Below, piece by piece: positions 25,434 through 33,738 of a stretch of 50,311 nucleotides of DNA. The stretch lies in the NCBI GenBank assembly GCA_944325325.1, contig CALUZP010000068.1:1-50311 (forward strand), in the 5' to 3' direction. Source of the DNA: an uncultured Desulfovibrionaceae bacterium (lineage in GTDB: Bacteria; Desulfobacterota; Desulfovibrionia; Desulfovibrionales; Desulfovibrionaceae). Position 1 is the stretch's first letter, and every line of letters begins with the position of its first letter. The notes under the pieces were generated by a model. It was not told the origin of the DNA, searched no databases, and was given only the letters and a program-made list of their open reading frames with translations. The position numbers were made by a program, and so were the translations under genes.

Positions 25434-26123
25434 ATGAACGATTTCTGGCATCTGGAAACAGAGGATTTTTTTGAAGGCCTGCAGGAAGAAAAGGCCGCCT
25501 TTCTTGAGCTGGCGTCCCGCCATGTTCTAAAAAAGCAGGAAACCATTTTTCTTGAGGGAGAAGCAGGCATAACCTGCTGCTACATTGAGTCCGGTCTGGT
25601 GCGCTTGTTCAGTGCGGCTCAGGCTGGCAAGGAAACGACGTTGTTCCTCCGGCGTCAGGGTGAAATTTTCGGACTTGCCGAACTGATGAACAACACGTCC
25701 AGGATGCTGTCTGCCCAGGCGCTGACCACCTCTGTCATCTACATTATTGAACGCAGCCAGTTTGAGCGGCTCCTGAAGGAACATTTTTCCCTGGTGCGCC
25801 GCGTCATCAGCACCCTTGGCAAGCGGCTGCGCTACATGGGCAAACGCTTCAGCAGCCAGAACGGCGACGTCCGGCACAGGCTCGCATTTCTGCTGGTGAC
25901 CCTGGCTTATGACGCCCTGCATAAAAGCCCGGACTGGGAGAAGCCGTGCAGCCTGCCCTATCCCATTTCACAGCATCAGCTGGCCGACATGGTCGGCTCA
26001 ACCCAGCCAACGGTCAGCACCAACCTGCAGGAATTCAAAAACGAAGGGCTGATCTCCATGGCAGGGCACAGAATCACCCTGACCTGCCCGGTACAGTTCA
26101 TCTATCTGCTGAATGAGCGATAG
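25434..26123 (+). CDS. Crp/Fnr-family transcriptional regulator
   Basis: The 229-residue protein has an N-terminal cyclic-nucleotide-type beta-roll (about 15-125: ETIFLEGEAGITCCYIESGLV, KETTLFLRRQGEIFGLAEL), a dimer helix, and a C-terminal winged helix-turn-helix (about 170-215: ISQHQLADMVGSTQPTVSTNLQEFKNEGLI). The Fnr-type N-terminal cysteine cluster is absent. The Cys pair at about residue 47 is not arranged as a known cluster. It therefore probably senses a small ligand or a haem-bound gas, as CprK, CooA and HcpR do. Its gene is divergent from the TctCBA-AprAB-like operon, so control of that operon by the transported acid is the natural guess. The ribosome binding site is weak (GGGAA). No gene follows for 1.4 kb. 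Confidence 0.88.
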   Translation: MNDFWHLETEDFFEGLQEEKAAFLELASRHVLKKQETIFLEGEAGITCCYIESGLVRLFSAAQAGKETTLFLRRQGEIFGLAELMNNTSRMLSAQALTTSVIYIIERSQFERLLKEHFSLVRRVISTLGKRLRYMGKRFSSQNGDVRHRLAFLLVTLAYDALHKSPDWEKPCSLPYPISQHQLADMVGSTQPTVSTNLQEFKNEGLISMAGHRITLTCPVQFIYLLNER

Positions 26124-26207
26124 CGGCTTTCGTGCAACCGATCCGTTCTGCCAGACTCGCCCCACCGCACAACATTAAGACACATCGTGCGCTCCTGCGG
26201 CAGCCCC

Positions 26208-26576
26208 TTACACCACATACTCCGCACGGCGCCTTCCGGACAGCGCCTCTATGTGGAAGCCTACCCGCTGACTGCCCCTGACGGATTCATACCCGCTCAC
26301 TTTCCAGCCAGCCGGCGCTAGCTCTTCCGGGCTGAGGCAAGCCACAAGTACAATCAGATGCCCCTGGCACACGACACCTGTCTGGACAGGCAGCCTGCCA
26401 GCACACCCTGCCAGCACGTCAACTCCAGGGCCCTGCCTTTTCCAGCCTCTGGTTATGACAAAGAGGCCATATCCCCTCACGCAATTCTCTTCTGTCCGGA
26501 TCACATGTTGCGAAGCAAAACGCCAGGAATAACGCACGACGGCGCTGTTACCGCCAGACACTGGCCGTCCGGGCAA
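26208..26576 (-). pseudogene. Possible coding remnant of unknown function
   Basis: The last ~50 residues of this 122-codon frame (LSPEELAPAGWKVSGYESV, then RVGFHIEALSGRRRAEYVV) have an ordinary protein-like mix, unlike the N-terminal part. I do not recognise it, and there is no ribosome binding site. It may be a leftover of a lost gene or chance. Confidence 0.2.
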
Positions 26577-26584
26577 AAGTCCGG

Positions 26585-26776
26585 TCAGCCCTGTGGCGGG
26601 AACGTCTTTTTCAGATAGATGACATCGGCCATGGGATTATTGTAATAGGGAGCGCACATCTCAAAACCAACGCCGTGCAAGCGGCAACGCGCCTGTGCCG
26701 TGCGCCGTGCACATGGCCGCCCGGGTTTCAGCCAGGCTCGTCCGCAAAATTTCTGCCGTTCTCCCTCCTGCATCAT
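26585..26776 (-). pseudogene. C-terminal remnant of a GNAT-type acetyltransferase
   Basis: The frame ends in RLHGVGFEMCAPYYNNPMAD followed by VIYLKKTFPPQG and a stop. This closely follows the closing pattern of GNAT N-acetyltransferases (Leu-Tyr-x-x-x-Gly-Phe-x-x-cys-x-Pro-Tyr-Tyr-x-Asn-Pro, then a beta-strand). The acetyl-CoA-binding part that should precede it is missing or scattered in other frames upstream, so this is a degraded gene. About 35 terminal residues are convincing. Confidence 0.45.
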
Positions 26777-27557
26777 GTCAAGCTCTCCGGCTTAAACAGG
26801 ACGTTTCCCCGGCACAGACTGAGCGACATGCCTGCACAGCCGTCCTCGTTTCCGGACAAACAGATGCGCCCGGAGCTCCGGCCTGACGACCAGCCATGAA
26901 GCGTCCGTCACTCGCACGGACATCACAGCTGCGGCCCGCCTCAAAACATCGCGTGCACGCTGCCAGCCTCCAATAGCCTCCCCTGCATCCTCTTCCAAAT
27001 CACATCCCCGGATCCCTGCCGCAGTGCATCATACAGCAGGCTGCGCCGTATAGCGGACGCTCTCTTTCCGCAACGCCATGACACCTCGTCGGGGGATCTG
27101 TCCACAGGCGAAGACTGCACACACTGCCCTTTTGTCCTCCGGACTTTTATGCTAACAGCTGGCGTGGCGACATAACCTGCCGAGACACCGCAGGAATAAC
27201 GCTCACACAGCGCTTCTCCCCTGCAGGACTTGTTGTACCGCCAGACCTGACAGCGCTCCGGAGTGGCCCCGACGGCAAGGCCCACTGTCTGTTCAGCCTC
27301 AACGCGCCCTCCTCCCAGCCGGCGGGCTGCACGCAGAAGGCATGCGTCCCGTGCTCTCCGCACAAACGACCGACAAGCCGCAGAGAGCCGCCCGCTCCTT
27401 CATGTACGAAACGCTCTGGCCAAAGGCGGCTGTCCGTTTCTTCTCCAGCGGCCGGCACCCAAAACAGACAGGCCATGGCCCTCTGCCGCAACGCCTGACA
27501 GGTTCAGCCCTCCCATGCCGCTGCCCTGCATGTCCATGTCCAAGGAGCCTTTTCATC

Positions 27558-28824
27558 ATGTCATTCTTTATGCACCATTCCAGCTGTCCTGACACATCCA
27601 GGAGAGCGTCATTTCTGTTTCTTTCCCTGCTGTGCTTTTCGCTTGCAGACGTGCGGGACGGACTGGGCCCGTTTCTCGGCGTCTATCTTCAGGCCCAGGG
27701 CTGGACACCTGACGAAATCGGTTTTGCCATGACCGCCGGCGGTCTGGCAGGCCTCGTCTGCACGACGCCGCTGGGTGCGCTGGCCGACGCCACACGCCAC
27801 AAACGCGGGCTCATCGCCGCCAGCGTCATCCTGATCGTGCTTGGCTGCGGTGCGGTCTTTTCCTGGAACGGCGCCGTACCTGTAACACTTTCCAAAATCG
27901 TGCAGGGAGTGGCGGCCGCGGCCATCACACCAGCCCTTACCGGCCTTACGCTGGGCATGACCGGACAAAGAAAACTCACCGACCGCCTAGGCGTCAACGA
28001 AGCGTGGAGCCACGCAGGCAATGCGGTGACAGCTCTGCTGGGAGGCCTCGTCGGATACACTTACGGCATCCCCGGGGTCTTTCTGGTCATGGCACTTATG
28101 GGAGCACTGGCTCTCGTCAGCCTGTGGGGCATCAATCCGCAGCACATCGACTACGCTGTCGCTCGGGGCCTGTCCACCGACAGTCCGTTCCCGCACGTCT
28201 GCGAAACAGCCACACTGCACCAGTTGTTTACAAACAAATCCCTGCTGACCGTAGGCATCACTCTGTTTTTCTTCCATCTTGGCAATGCCGCTCTGCTGCC
28301 TCTGCTCGGTCAGTCAGCTGTCGCACGGTTCGCAGTCAATGCCGCAGCCTATACGGCAGGCACCGTAATTCTGGCTCAGGCCACCATGATCCTTACCGCC
28401 CTGTGGGGTGCACGCACGGCAGGCCAGAAGGGCTACGGCAGGCTTTTTTTCTGGCCTTGCTGGCGCTGCCTCTGCGCGGCTGCATTGCCGGACTGTGGGA
28501 CAGCCCCTGGAGCATCCTGCCCGTACAAGTGCTTGATGGCGTAGGTGCAGGACTTCTTGGCGTGGCCACGCCAGGCCTGACCGCCCGCCTGCTTCAGGGC
28601 GGTGGCCATGTCACAACCTCGGGCTGGGCTTCGTGCTGACCATCCAAGCGCTGGGAGCCTCGCTCAGCAACACCTATGGCGGCCTGTTTGCCCATCACAT
28701 CAGCTACAGTGCCGCCTTCCTTGCTCTGGCAGCAGCACCCTGCGCCGGGCTGGTGCTGCTCGCAGCTGCCGCGCGCCGGCTGCCGGCCCTGCGCCGCGCC
28801 CTGCAGGCGGACACTGCCCGCTGA
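27558..28824 (+). pseudogene. MFS transporter disrupted by two frameshifts
   Basis: From an ATG with AAGGAG upstream, the frame encodes a major facilitator of about 12 helices: FLFLSLLCFSLADVRDGLGP, then the loop LADATRHKRGLIAA typical after helix 2, then SKIVQGVAAAAITPALTGLT. Near 28444-28450 a run of seven T shifts the frame. Adding one T restores LFFLALLALPLRGCIAGLWD, which continues in the second frame through DGVGAGLLGVATPGLTARLL. Near 28611-28623 the frame slips again, and GLGFVLTIQALGASLSNTYG continues in a third frame to a stop at 28824. Restored, the protein would have about 420 residues. As written, translation stops at 28544. It is a pseudogene, a phase-variable gene at the T run, or a product of base-calling errors. 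The substrate is unknown. Confidence 0.8.
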
Positions 28825-29221
28825 CGTTTCCTCGGCCGCACACGCGGGACACAGCGCAGCCCCGCTTTTCTGCAGGAACAGGGCGGCAGTTCTTCTCCAC
28901 GTCCTGGCCGTCGCCAGGCGCCAGAGACGCTGCTTTTCTCCGCAACGGACCAGTCCGCCACTCTTGCCAGCAGTGCAACCGCTGGTATAGCATCAGCGCC
29001 GTAAAATGGACGCCGGCCTGTCCTGTACGCCTGTACATGAGCTGCTGCTCTGGTGCACGCTTCGGCGCAGGGGCTTTGCACTCCTGCCATCAGACACCGG
29101 CAGGCTTTACCGACGCCGCAGTCTGCAACAAAACGCACGCCCCGCCGCGCCGCAATACAACGGCGCTTCCCTCTGTGTGGTGCAGCCAGCGCCGTCATAA
29201 CCGACTACTGTGGAGAATGGC
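28825..29221. other. Spacer of ~400 bases, nothing recognised
   Basis: These GC-rich bases between the broken MFS gene and the exported protein hold overlapping Arg/Cys/Ser-rich frames only. The GGAG at 29212-29215 serves the next gene. Confidence 0.45.
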
Positions 29222-29845
29222 ATGGTAAGATTGTTTCTGTGCGTCCTGTGTTCCCTCTTCCTTTTTGTCCAGAACGCTTCCTGTGAGATCCTGCATGCCC
29301 AGAAGTACCGCAACTGGACGTCATTCCTCCTGACAGAACAACCTGGCTATGCGGCCATGTCGACAACGGCTGCGGACGGCTCCACCCTGGTTCTGCTCCT
29401 CTCCGGACAGGATGGCATCGTCAGGATTTTGAGCCCGTCTATCAGCCAGAAAAAGGCGGCGGCCTTTGACTATAACGAATCGACACGCGTCAGGGGAACC
29501 GTGCGCATTGATGCAAAGCAACGCCATGAAGTGACCTTCAATATCCGCCGCATTGAACAAAACCGCATTGCCCTGGAAATTGAAGGCAGCGCCAATGAAT
29601 ATTTTCTGCAAGAGGCGATGGCCGGCAATACCATACGGTTAAGGGTCAACGCCTCAAACAGTCTCAAGTTGCGCCTGAGCTACTCTCTCAATGGCTTCAC
29701 ATACGCCTGCAAGCGCTGCATGCAGCTGCTTGCCGGCGAGGACAACACGCCGGGCGATCAATATTTTGACGAGCCCGGGCAGGATGACGGTTCTTTCAAC
29801 CGTAATGTACCATCTGGAGATCCCGGTGAAATTCTCTCCCTGTAA
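29222..29845 (+). CDS. Exported protein of unknown function
   Basis: The 207-residue protein has a clear signal peptide (MVRLFLCVLCSLFLFVQNAS, cut before CEILHA or just after ASC). The mature part seems beta-rich: NWTSFLLTEQPGYAAMSTTA, STLVLLLSGQDGIVRIL, RVRGTVRIDAKQRHEVTFNI and NTIRLRVNASNSLKLRLSYS, then a pair of cysteines in CKRC and an acidic, Gly/Asp-rich tail. This resembles small periplasmic proteins that report on enzyme inhibition or invasion (IalB-like layout), but I cannot assign a family. The ATG at 29222 has GGAG six bases upstream; an in-frame start four codons earlier is less favoured. It is followed by a repeat element and a strong terminator and has no operon partners. Confidence 0.65.
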   Translation: MVRLFLCVLCSLFLFVQNASCEILHAQKYRNWTSFLLTEQPGYAAMSTTAADGSTLVLLLSGQDGIVRILSPSISQKKAAAFDYNESTRVRGTVRIDAKQRHEVTFNIRRIEQNRIALEIEGSANEYFLQEAMAGNTIRLRVNASNSLKLRLSYSLNGFTYACKRCMQLLAGEDNTPGDQYFDEPGQDDGSFNRNVPSGDPGEILSL

Positions 29846-29900
29846 AGCCAGATACCACGCTGAACGCTGCTTCTGCGCCGCCCGGCCATCCCTGCTGTCC

Positions 29901-30049
29901 CTAGAGCGTGTTATCGTTGGAAAAGATACCATGCGAGACGGCAGCACAGTGCCTCAAGGCCAAGACTGAGCGGGGAAAATGCTTTTTTCAGCAGCACGAT
30001 ACGCCGTATGATTTGAACCGCTCTGCATTTCAAACGAAAAACGCTCTAG
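29901..30049. mobile_element. MITE-like repeat (copy C) with terminal inverted repeats
   Basis: This 149-base element starts with CTAGAGCGTGTTATCGTT and ends with the near-complement AACGAAAAACGCTCTAG. The terminal inverted repeats are about 23 bases with a few mismatches. It is too short to encode a transposase. The interior shares GACGGCAGCACAG, CCGTATG and TTTCAAACGAAA with the copy at 14638-14786 and, more weakly, with 13077-13224. The size, ends and intergenic location fit a miniature inverted-repeat element moved by an unlinked transposase. No target duplication is clear. It lies between an exported-protein gene and a bidirectional terminator. Confidence 0.6.
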
Positions 30050-30050
30050 A

Positions 30051-30092
30051 CAGAAAACGGGAGGCGATCATGTGATCACCTCCCGTTTTCTG
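30051..30092. terminator. Long bidirectional hairpin terminator
   Basis: CAGAAAACGGGAGG (30051-30064) pairs exactly with 30079-30092, and the stem continues inward through GATCA/TGATC. T runs lie within the stem on both strands. It separates the convergent exported-protein and split-Soret cytochrome genes. Confidence 0.85.
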
Positions 30093-30246
30093 CTCTATAA
30101 GAGCATGGCGCACGCCGGACGTGTTCCCCTGGCCGCACCCGCCGCCATCAGGAAGCTATTGCCATGCGTTTCTCAGCAGCTCCCTGACCGGCACAGGCAT
30201 CCCGGCAGACTGGGAAGAATCAGCCATGAGTGCCTCCGGCATTTTT
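30093..30246. other. Short spacer after the split-Soret cytochrome gene
   Basis: These ~150 bases between the terminator and the cytochrome stop codon hold nothing recognised. Confidence 0.4.
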
Positions 30247-31095
30247 CTATGGATGGTTATTGAACTTGTCAGCCATGGACGCGGAGCCGCTGTGGCAGGG
30301 AGTGCAGTCCATGTTGCCCTTCTGGATGTCGGCCATCTCACCCTTGCCGTGGCAGGTGACACAGCCAGCCACGGATTCCTGCTTGCCAAGAGCGCCCTTC
30401 CAGTCCTTGCCGGCGTCGATCTTGGCATTCAGGATTTCAATGGCCTTGCGGCTCACGTCAGCAGTAATGCGACCGCAGCGCTCGCTGCGTGCAGTGCTGT
30501 TGGCTTCAAGCTTCGTCGTATAGGACCAGCGGGAAACGGACACATGGCAGAGAACAGAGTGAGACACGCTGGTGGGAAGCTCACCCTTCACCCCCTGCGC
30601 GGCGTCACCGGGGTTGTAAATGGGGAACGCCGTCTTTTCGTACCAGCGGAACAGTTCATTGACCATGGGCGTGGCTTCCTTGCGCGGATAGAACACCGAA
30701 AAAGCCATGGCCGCCCCGGCCAGGGCGCCGCACACAGTGCCCCAGTCGGACATACCGCCCTTGAAGCCTTCCATCATGGTGAAGGGGAAACAGTTATAGG
30801 GAGCGCCGTACTTTTCCGCCATCGTGCCGATGATGCTGTAGAACACACCGTAACCACAGCCATATCCCTTATACCAGTAGCCCTGGTACGCTACAGCACT
30901 GGCAGCTGCGATGTCATCAATCTTCTTCGGCGTCCAGCCAAATTCTCCGCCCATCTGCCCAAAGTGTCCATCCTTGCCGGCAGACATGGCCGGAGCGGCA
31001 GGCGCTGCAATGACATTGCCAGACAGGGAGGCCAGAGAACCACCAACGACCAGACCCCCCATGGCGCCCAGCATAGCTCTTCTGCTGTAATCCAT
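30247..31095 (-). CDS. Split-Soret cytochrome c (dihaem, C_GCAxxG_C_C family)
   Basis: The 282-residue precursor has a twin-arginine signal (SRRAMLGAMGGLVVGGSLAS) for export to the periplasm. The mature part starts with a redox-domain of the C_GCAxxG_C_C type (GYGCGYGVFYSIIG near 77-90, a Cys in APYNCFPF, and WGTVCGALAGAAMAFSVF). It ends with two c-type haem sites, CVTCH and CTPCH (about 243-267). A Tat signal, this domain and two C-terminal haem sites describe the split-Soret cytochrome c of Desulfovibrio, a homodimer with stacked haems thought to act in periplasmic electron transfer, possibly linked to nitrate or other stress metabolism. AGGAGAGGAG precedes the ATG. It is a single gene, with an AT-rich upstream region carrying an inverted repeat. 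Confidence 0.88.
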   Translation of the reverse strand: MDYSRRAMLGAMGGLVVGGSLASLSGNVIAAPAAPAMSAGKDGHFGQMGGEFGWTPKKIDDIAAASAVAYQGYWYKGYGCGYGVFYSIIGTMAEKYGAPYNCFPFTMMEGFKGGMSDWGTVCGALAGAAMAFSVFYPRKEATPMVNELFRWYEKTAFPIYNPGDAAQGVKGELPTSVSHSVLCHVSVSRWSYTTKLEANSTARSERCGRITADVSRKAIEILNAKIDAGKDWKGALGKQESVAGCVTCHGKGEMADIQKGNMDCTPCHSGSASMADKFNNHP

Positions 31096-31580
31096 ACTCC
31101 TCTCCTGGTTAGAAAATGACTCGCGCTGTTCTGCCTATCGACAGAAAGACATACTTCAGCAGTATGTGATTAACTGAACATAATGTCAATAATGAGTGAA
31201 CTTGCAAGTATGAAAGATCCGTTTAAATATTATCTATCTTTTTCATAAGATGCAATTTTTTATTTTTAAACAAGTTTTAATTCTCCCACTTGATGCAACA
31301 ACTAAAGATGCAGCTATCTGCTGCCAGGCTATGCCGTCAATGTCTTAACCAACATAGAAAGCATTATACAAAATCAATATGTTATATATAAAATAATTTT
31401 TCATAAAAAGCTGGCGTATGTAACTTCTCTTTTTCTTTTAAATCATCCAGCAGAGAATTTTGCTGTATTACCTGCATGTCATTTAAGGCACATATATCCT
31501 TATCGTCTGGCCTGCGTGCAATTCCAGGGGGAAGCGAAACCAGCTCTGCAGGCCGTTAAGTCCCGGTGGCAGAAACAACA
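31096..31580. promoter_or_regulatory. AT-rich upstream region of the split-Soret cytochrome gene
   Basis: This ~485-base region is strongly AT-rich from about 31140 to 31480. A perfect inverted repeat, ACATACT-TCAGC-AGTATGT (31149-31167), lies 54 bases upstream of the cytochrome start and is a candidate operator or leader hairpin. A smaller palindrome, ACTTGCAAGT, lies near 31203. No gene was found. Confidence 0.45.
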
Positions 31581-31620
31581 AAAGCCCTGCAAGAGTCTTT
31601 AGCTCTTGCAGGGCTTTTTC
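31581..31620 (-). terminator. Terminator after tRNA-Ser
   Basis: AAAGCCCTGCAAGAG (31581-31595) pairs perfectly with 31603-31617 across a 7-base loop, with T runs in both directions. It lies ten bases past the 3' end of the tRNA. Confidence 0.9.
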
Positions 31621-31629
31621 AGCGCAATC

Positions 31630-31719
31630 TGGCGGAGAGGGGGAGATTCGAACTCCCGGTACCTTTTGAGTACACACGATTTCCAATCGTGCTCCTTAGG
31701 CCAGCTCGGACACCTCTCC
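31630..31719 (-). tRNA. tRNA-Ser (anticodon GGA)
   Basis: The 90-base class II tRNA reads UCC/UCU serine codons. The acceptor stem GGAGAGG pairs with CCTCTCC, and the 3' CCA is encoded. The anticodon stem CACGAT/ATCGTG carries the loop TTGGAAA. A long variable arm and the T arm with GTTCGAATC are present. Confidence 0.95.
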
Positions 31720-32018
31720 ACTGCGAAAATGTCTTCTAGCTCAACTTTCCTCTGATAGCAAGCAAAAAATTGCTGTTTTTGATTTTTTGCTTGACCCCTG
31801 TCCCATGGCCACGCATGCTTGACCTGGCTCATTCAGCCGCCCGGCTTCATGGCTCCCCTGGAGCCCCCCCCTACGCTCCGGTACTCGAGAGAGCAAACGT
31901 ATCCGGGAGAGCAACAGGAAACGGGCCCCCGCCGAAATCCATACGGGAAAGCCTGCACCTGCTGTCAGAGACGGCAAGACTGAACGTTAATGCATATTCT
32001 GTGATGAAAGGAGGTTGC
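31720..32018. other. Divergent spacer between tRNA-Ser and tilS
   Basis: About 300 bases must hold the promoter of the tRNA on the minus strand and of tilS on the plus strand. An A/T-rich block with inverted AGCAA/TTGCT is at about 31759-31776. No consensus promoter is clear. Confidence 0.35.
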
Positions 32019-33080
32019 GTGTCTCCGCCTGCCAATTCATCCGTGCTGCGCACATTTCCCCGCGCCGTGCGCAGGCAGCTTCTCTCCGAAGGTGTGCTGC
32101 CGCCGGACGGTCCCTTTCTGGTCGCCTTCTCCGGCGGCGCGGATTCAACGGCTCTGGCGCTGGCCCTGCATCAGCTCGGCCTGCCCTTCATGCTGGCCCA
32201 TCTGGAACACGGCCTGCGACCTGAAGCCGCTGCCGAAGCCGCTCCGGATGGCCCTGTGCAGGCCTTTGCCGCAACGCTTGGCGTGGCTTGTCATATCGGT
32301 CATGCGGACGTGGCAACCCTGGCCTCCACCCTGAGAATTGGCCTCGAAGAGGCCGGGCGTAAAGCCCGTTATGCCTTTCTGGAGCACATTCGGGCGACGC
32401 AGGGCTGCGCCTGGATAGCCCTCGGCCACCAGGCTGACGACCTCATTGAAGACATGCTGCTGCGCCTTGTGCGCGGGACAGGCTGGCCGGCGCTGGCCGG
32501 CATGCGGGCCAAGGATCCCGAGCGGCGGCTCATCCGCCCTCTGCTCCACATTCCCAGGGCAGACATTGAAGCCTTCCTGAAGGCTGCGGGACAATCCTGG
32601 CTGCACGACGCCAGCAACGAAAGCGACACGTTTCGACGCAACCGGCTGCGACATGCCGTGCTTCCTGCACTTCTGGACGAAAATCCGTCCCTTCACCAGT
32701 CGATGCATACCCTCTGGCTGCAAGCCAGAGAAGATGAACAGTTTTGGAAACGTTTCCTTGCGCCGGTTCTAACCCTTGTCCTCCATACGCCTGACGGCCT
32801 GACGCTGCCTGAAGCCGCCCTTCTCCCGCTGCCTCGGGCCGCCAGACTGCGCCTGTATGCCGAACTGCTACGCCAGATGGCTCGCCGTTTTGGCTCCGGA
32901 CAGGCCCGCGCCTCGACGGTATTCAACCTGGACAATGCCCTGCTGAATCCGCAGCGCCCCAAACGCTTCCAGTTCCCCGGCGGGGTTGAAGCCTGCCTGA
33001 ACAAGGGCAAGCTGGTGCTGACCTCCACCCGGACGGCCCCGCCTGATGGTCAGCAGACCGGCAGCGTCTCAACTAACTGA
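32019..33080 (+). CDS. tilS: tRNA(Ile)-lysidine synthetase TilS
   Basis: This essential enzyme attaches lysine to C34 of the CAU-anticodon tRNA-Ile so that it reads AUA. The 353-residue protein has the N-terminal PP-loop ATPase domain with SGGADSTALALAL (about residue 33), LEHGLRP, a GHQADDLIEDMLLRLVRGTG segment (about 135-155), and RPLLHIPRADIEAFL, followed by the recognition region with DASNESDTFRRNRLRHAVLP. The C-terminal TilS domain is short. GGAGG at 32010-32014 lies four bases before the GTG at 32019; an in-frame ATG at 32004 overlaps that site and is less likely. The gene appears monocistronic and divergent from tRNA-Ser. Confidence 0.93.
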   Translation: MSPPANSSVLRTFPRAVRRQLLSEGVLPPDGPFLVAFSGGADSTALALALHQLGLPFMLAHLEHGLRPEAAAEAAPDGPVQAFAATLGVACHIGHADVATLASTLRIGLEEAGRKARYAFLEHIRATQGCAWIALGHQADDLIEDMLLRLVRGTGWPALAGMRAKDPERRLIRPLLHIPRADIEAFLKAAGQSWLHDASNESDTFRRNRLRHAVLPALLDENPSLHQSMHTLWLQAREDEQFWKRFLAPVLTLVLHTPDGLTLPEAALLPLPRAARLRLYAELLRQMARRFGSGQARASTVFNLDNALLNPQRPKRFQFPGGVEACLNKGKLVLTSTRTAPPDGQQTGSVSTN

Positions 33081-33738
33081 CAGCCTGCCTGTGCAGGCCG
33101 TGGATCCTTCCCTGACACTGTGCTCTATGCCCGCTGGACCACCTCCCCTTGAAACAGCCATGTTGCCTCTTTCCCCTAATCTTCCCCAATATGCCACACT
33201 GCCAGCCGGACGACACGCCTGTGGCGTCCAAGCCTGGCGGGGCGTCCGCCACCGGCCTCTGTCTGCACAATGGCTGCCGGGCTTCAGCCGCTGACGCGTC
33301 CCTGCCGCTCCAGAGTGGCCTTGATAAAAGCGCCCCTGACAGTCTTGCGAGTTACGGCGACTCTCACGCCGGTATGGCAGCGCAGCACATCCTGCAAGCG
33401 CTTCCGGCGGTTTCTCCCCGAACCGGCCGGAAACGCAAAAAAATATTTCCGCCCATCCTGTTCAACACACTTTCCCGATAGTTGTGCGGGAACTCTGTCC
33501 TTACCAGGCATGTACTGTTTTTCCCAATAGTGGCTTTCAAACAATCATGCAAATTGGTTCTTGATCTTTTTTTATACGAACATAAAGATATTCTATACAT
33601 AAGGAGTCACGGGCTTTCCTTGCAGATCCGGCACAGTCAACATGCAACAGGCTATGGAATTGAATTCCAGCATGTATTCATGCACTGGAAGTTCAGTTCC
33701 TCTTTCTGACACACTCTGCATCCTCCGGAGCGTACGAC
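33081..33738. other. Spacer of ~660 bases before the dicarboxylate symporter gene
   Basis: The first 400 bases are GC-rich without a supported gene. From about 33480 the sequence turns AT-rich and probably carries the symporter promoter; TTGATC (33561) with TAAAGA (33583) is a weak candidate. No repeat or RNA gene was seen. Confidence 0.45.

Larger units (their letters stand above)
26124..27557. other. Gene-poor stretch of ~1.4 kb with decayed coding fragments
   Basis: No intact gene is present. The minus strand holds an acetyltransferase-like tail (26585-26776) and a second fragment of unknown origin (26208-26576). The rest, 26780-27557, shows only Arg/Ala/Ser-rich chance frames. This looks like the graveyard of one or more minus-strand genes. 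Confidence 0.5.
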
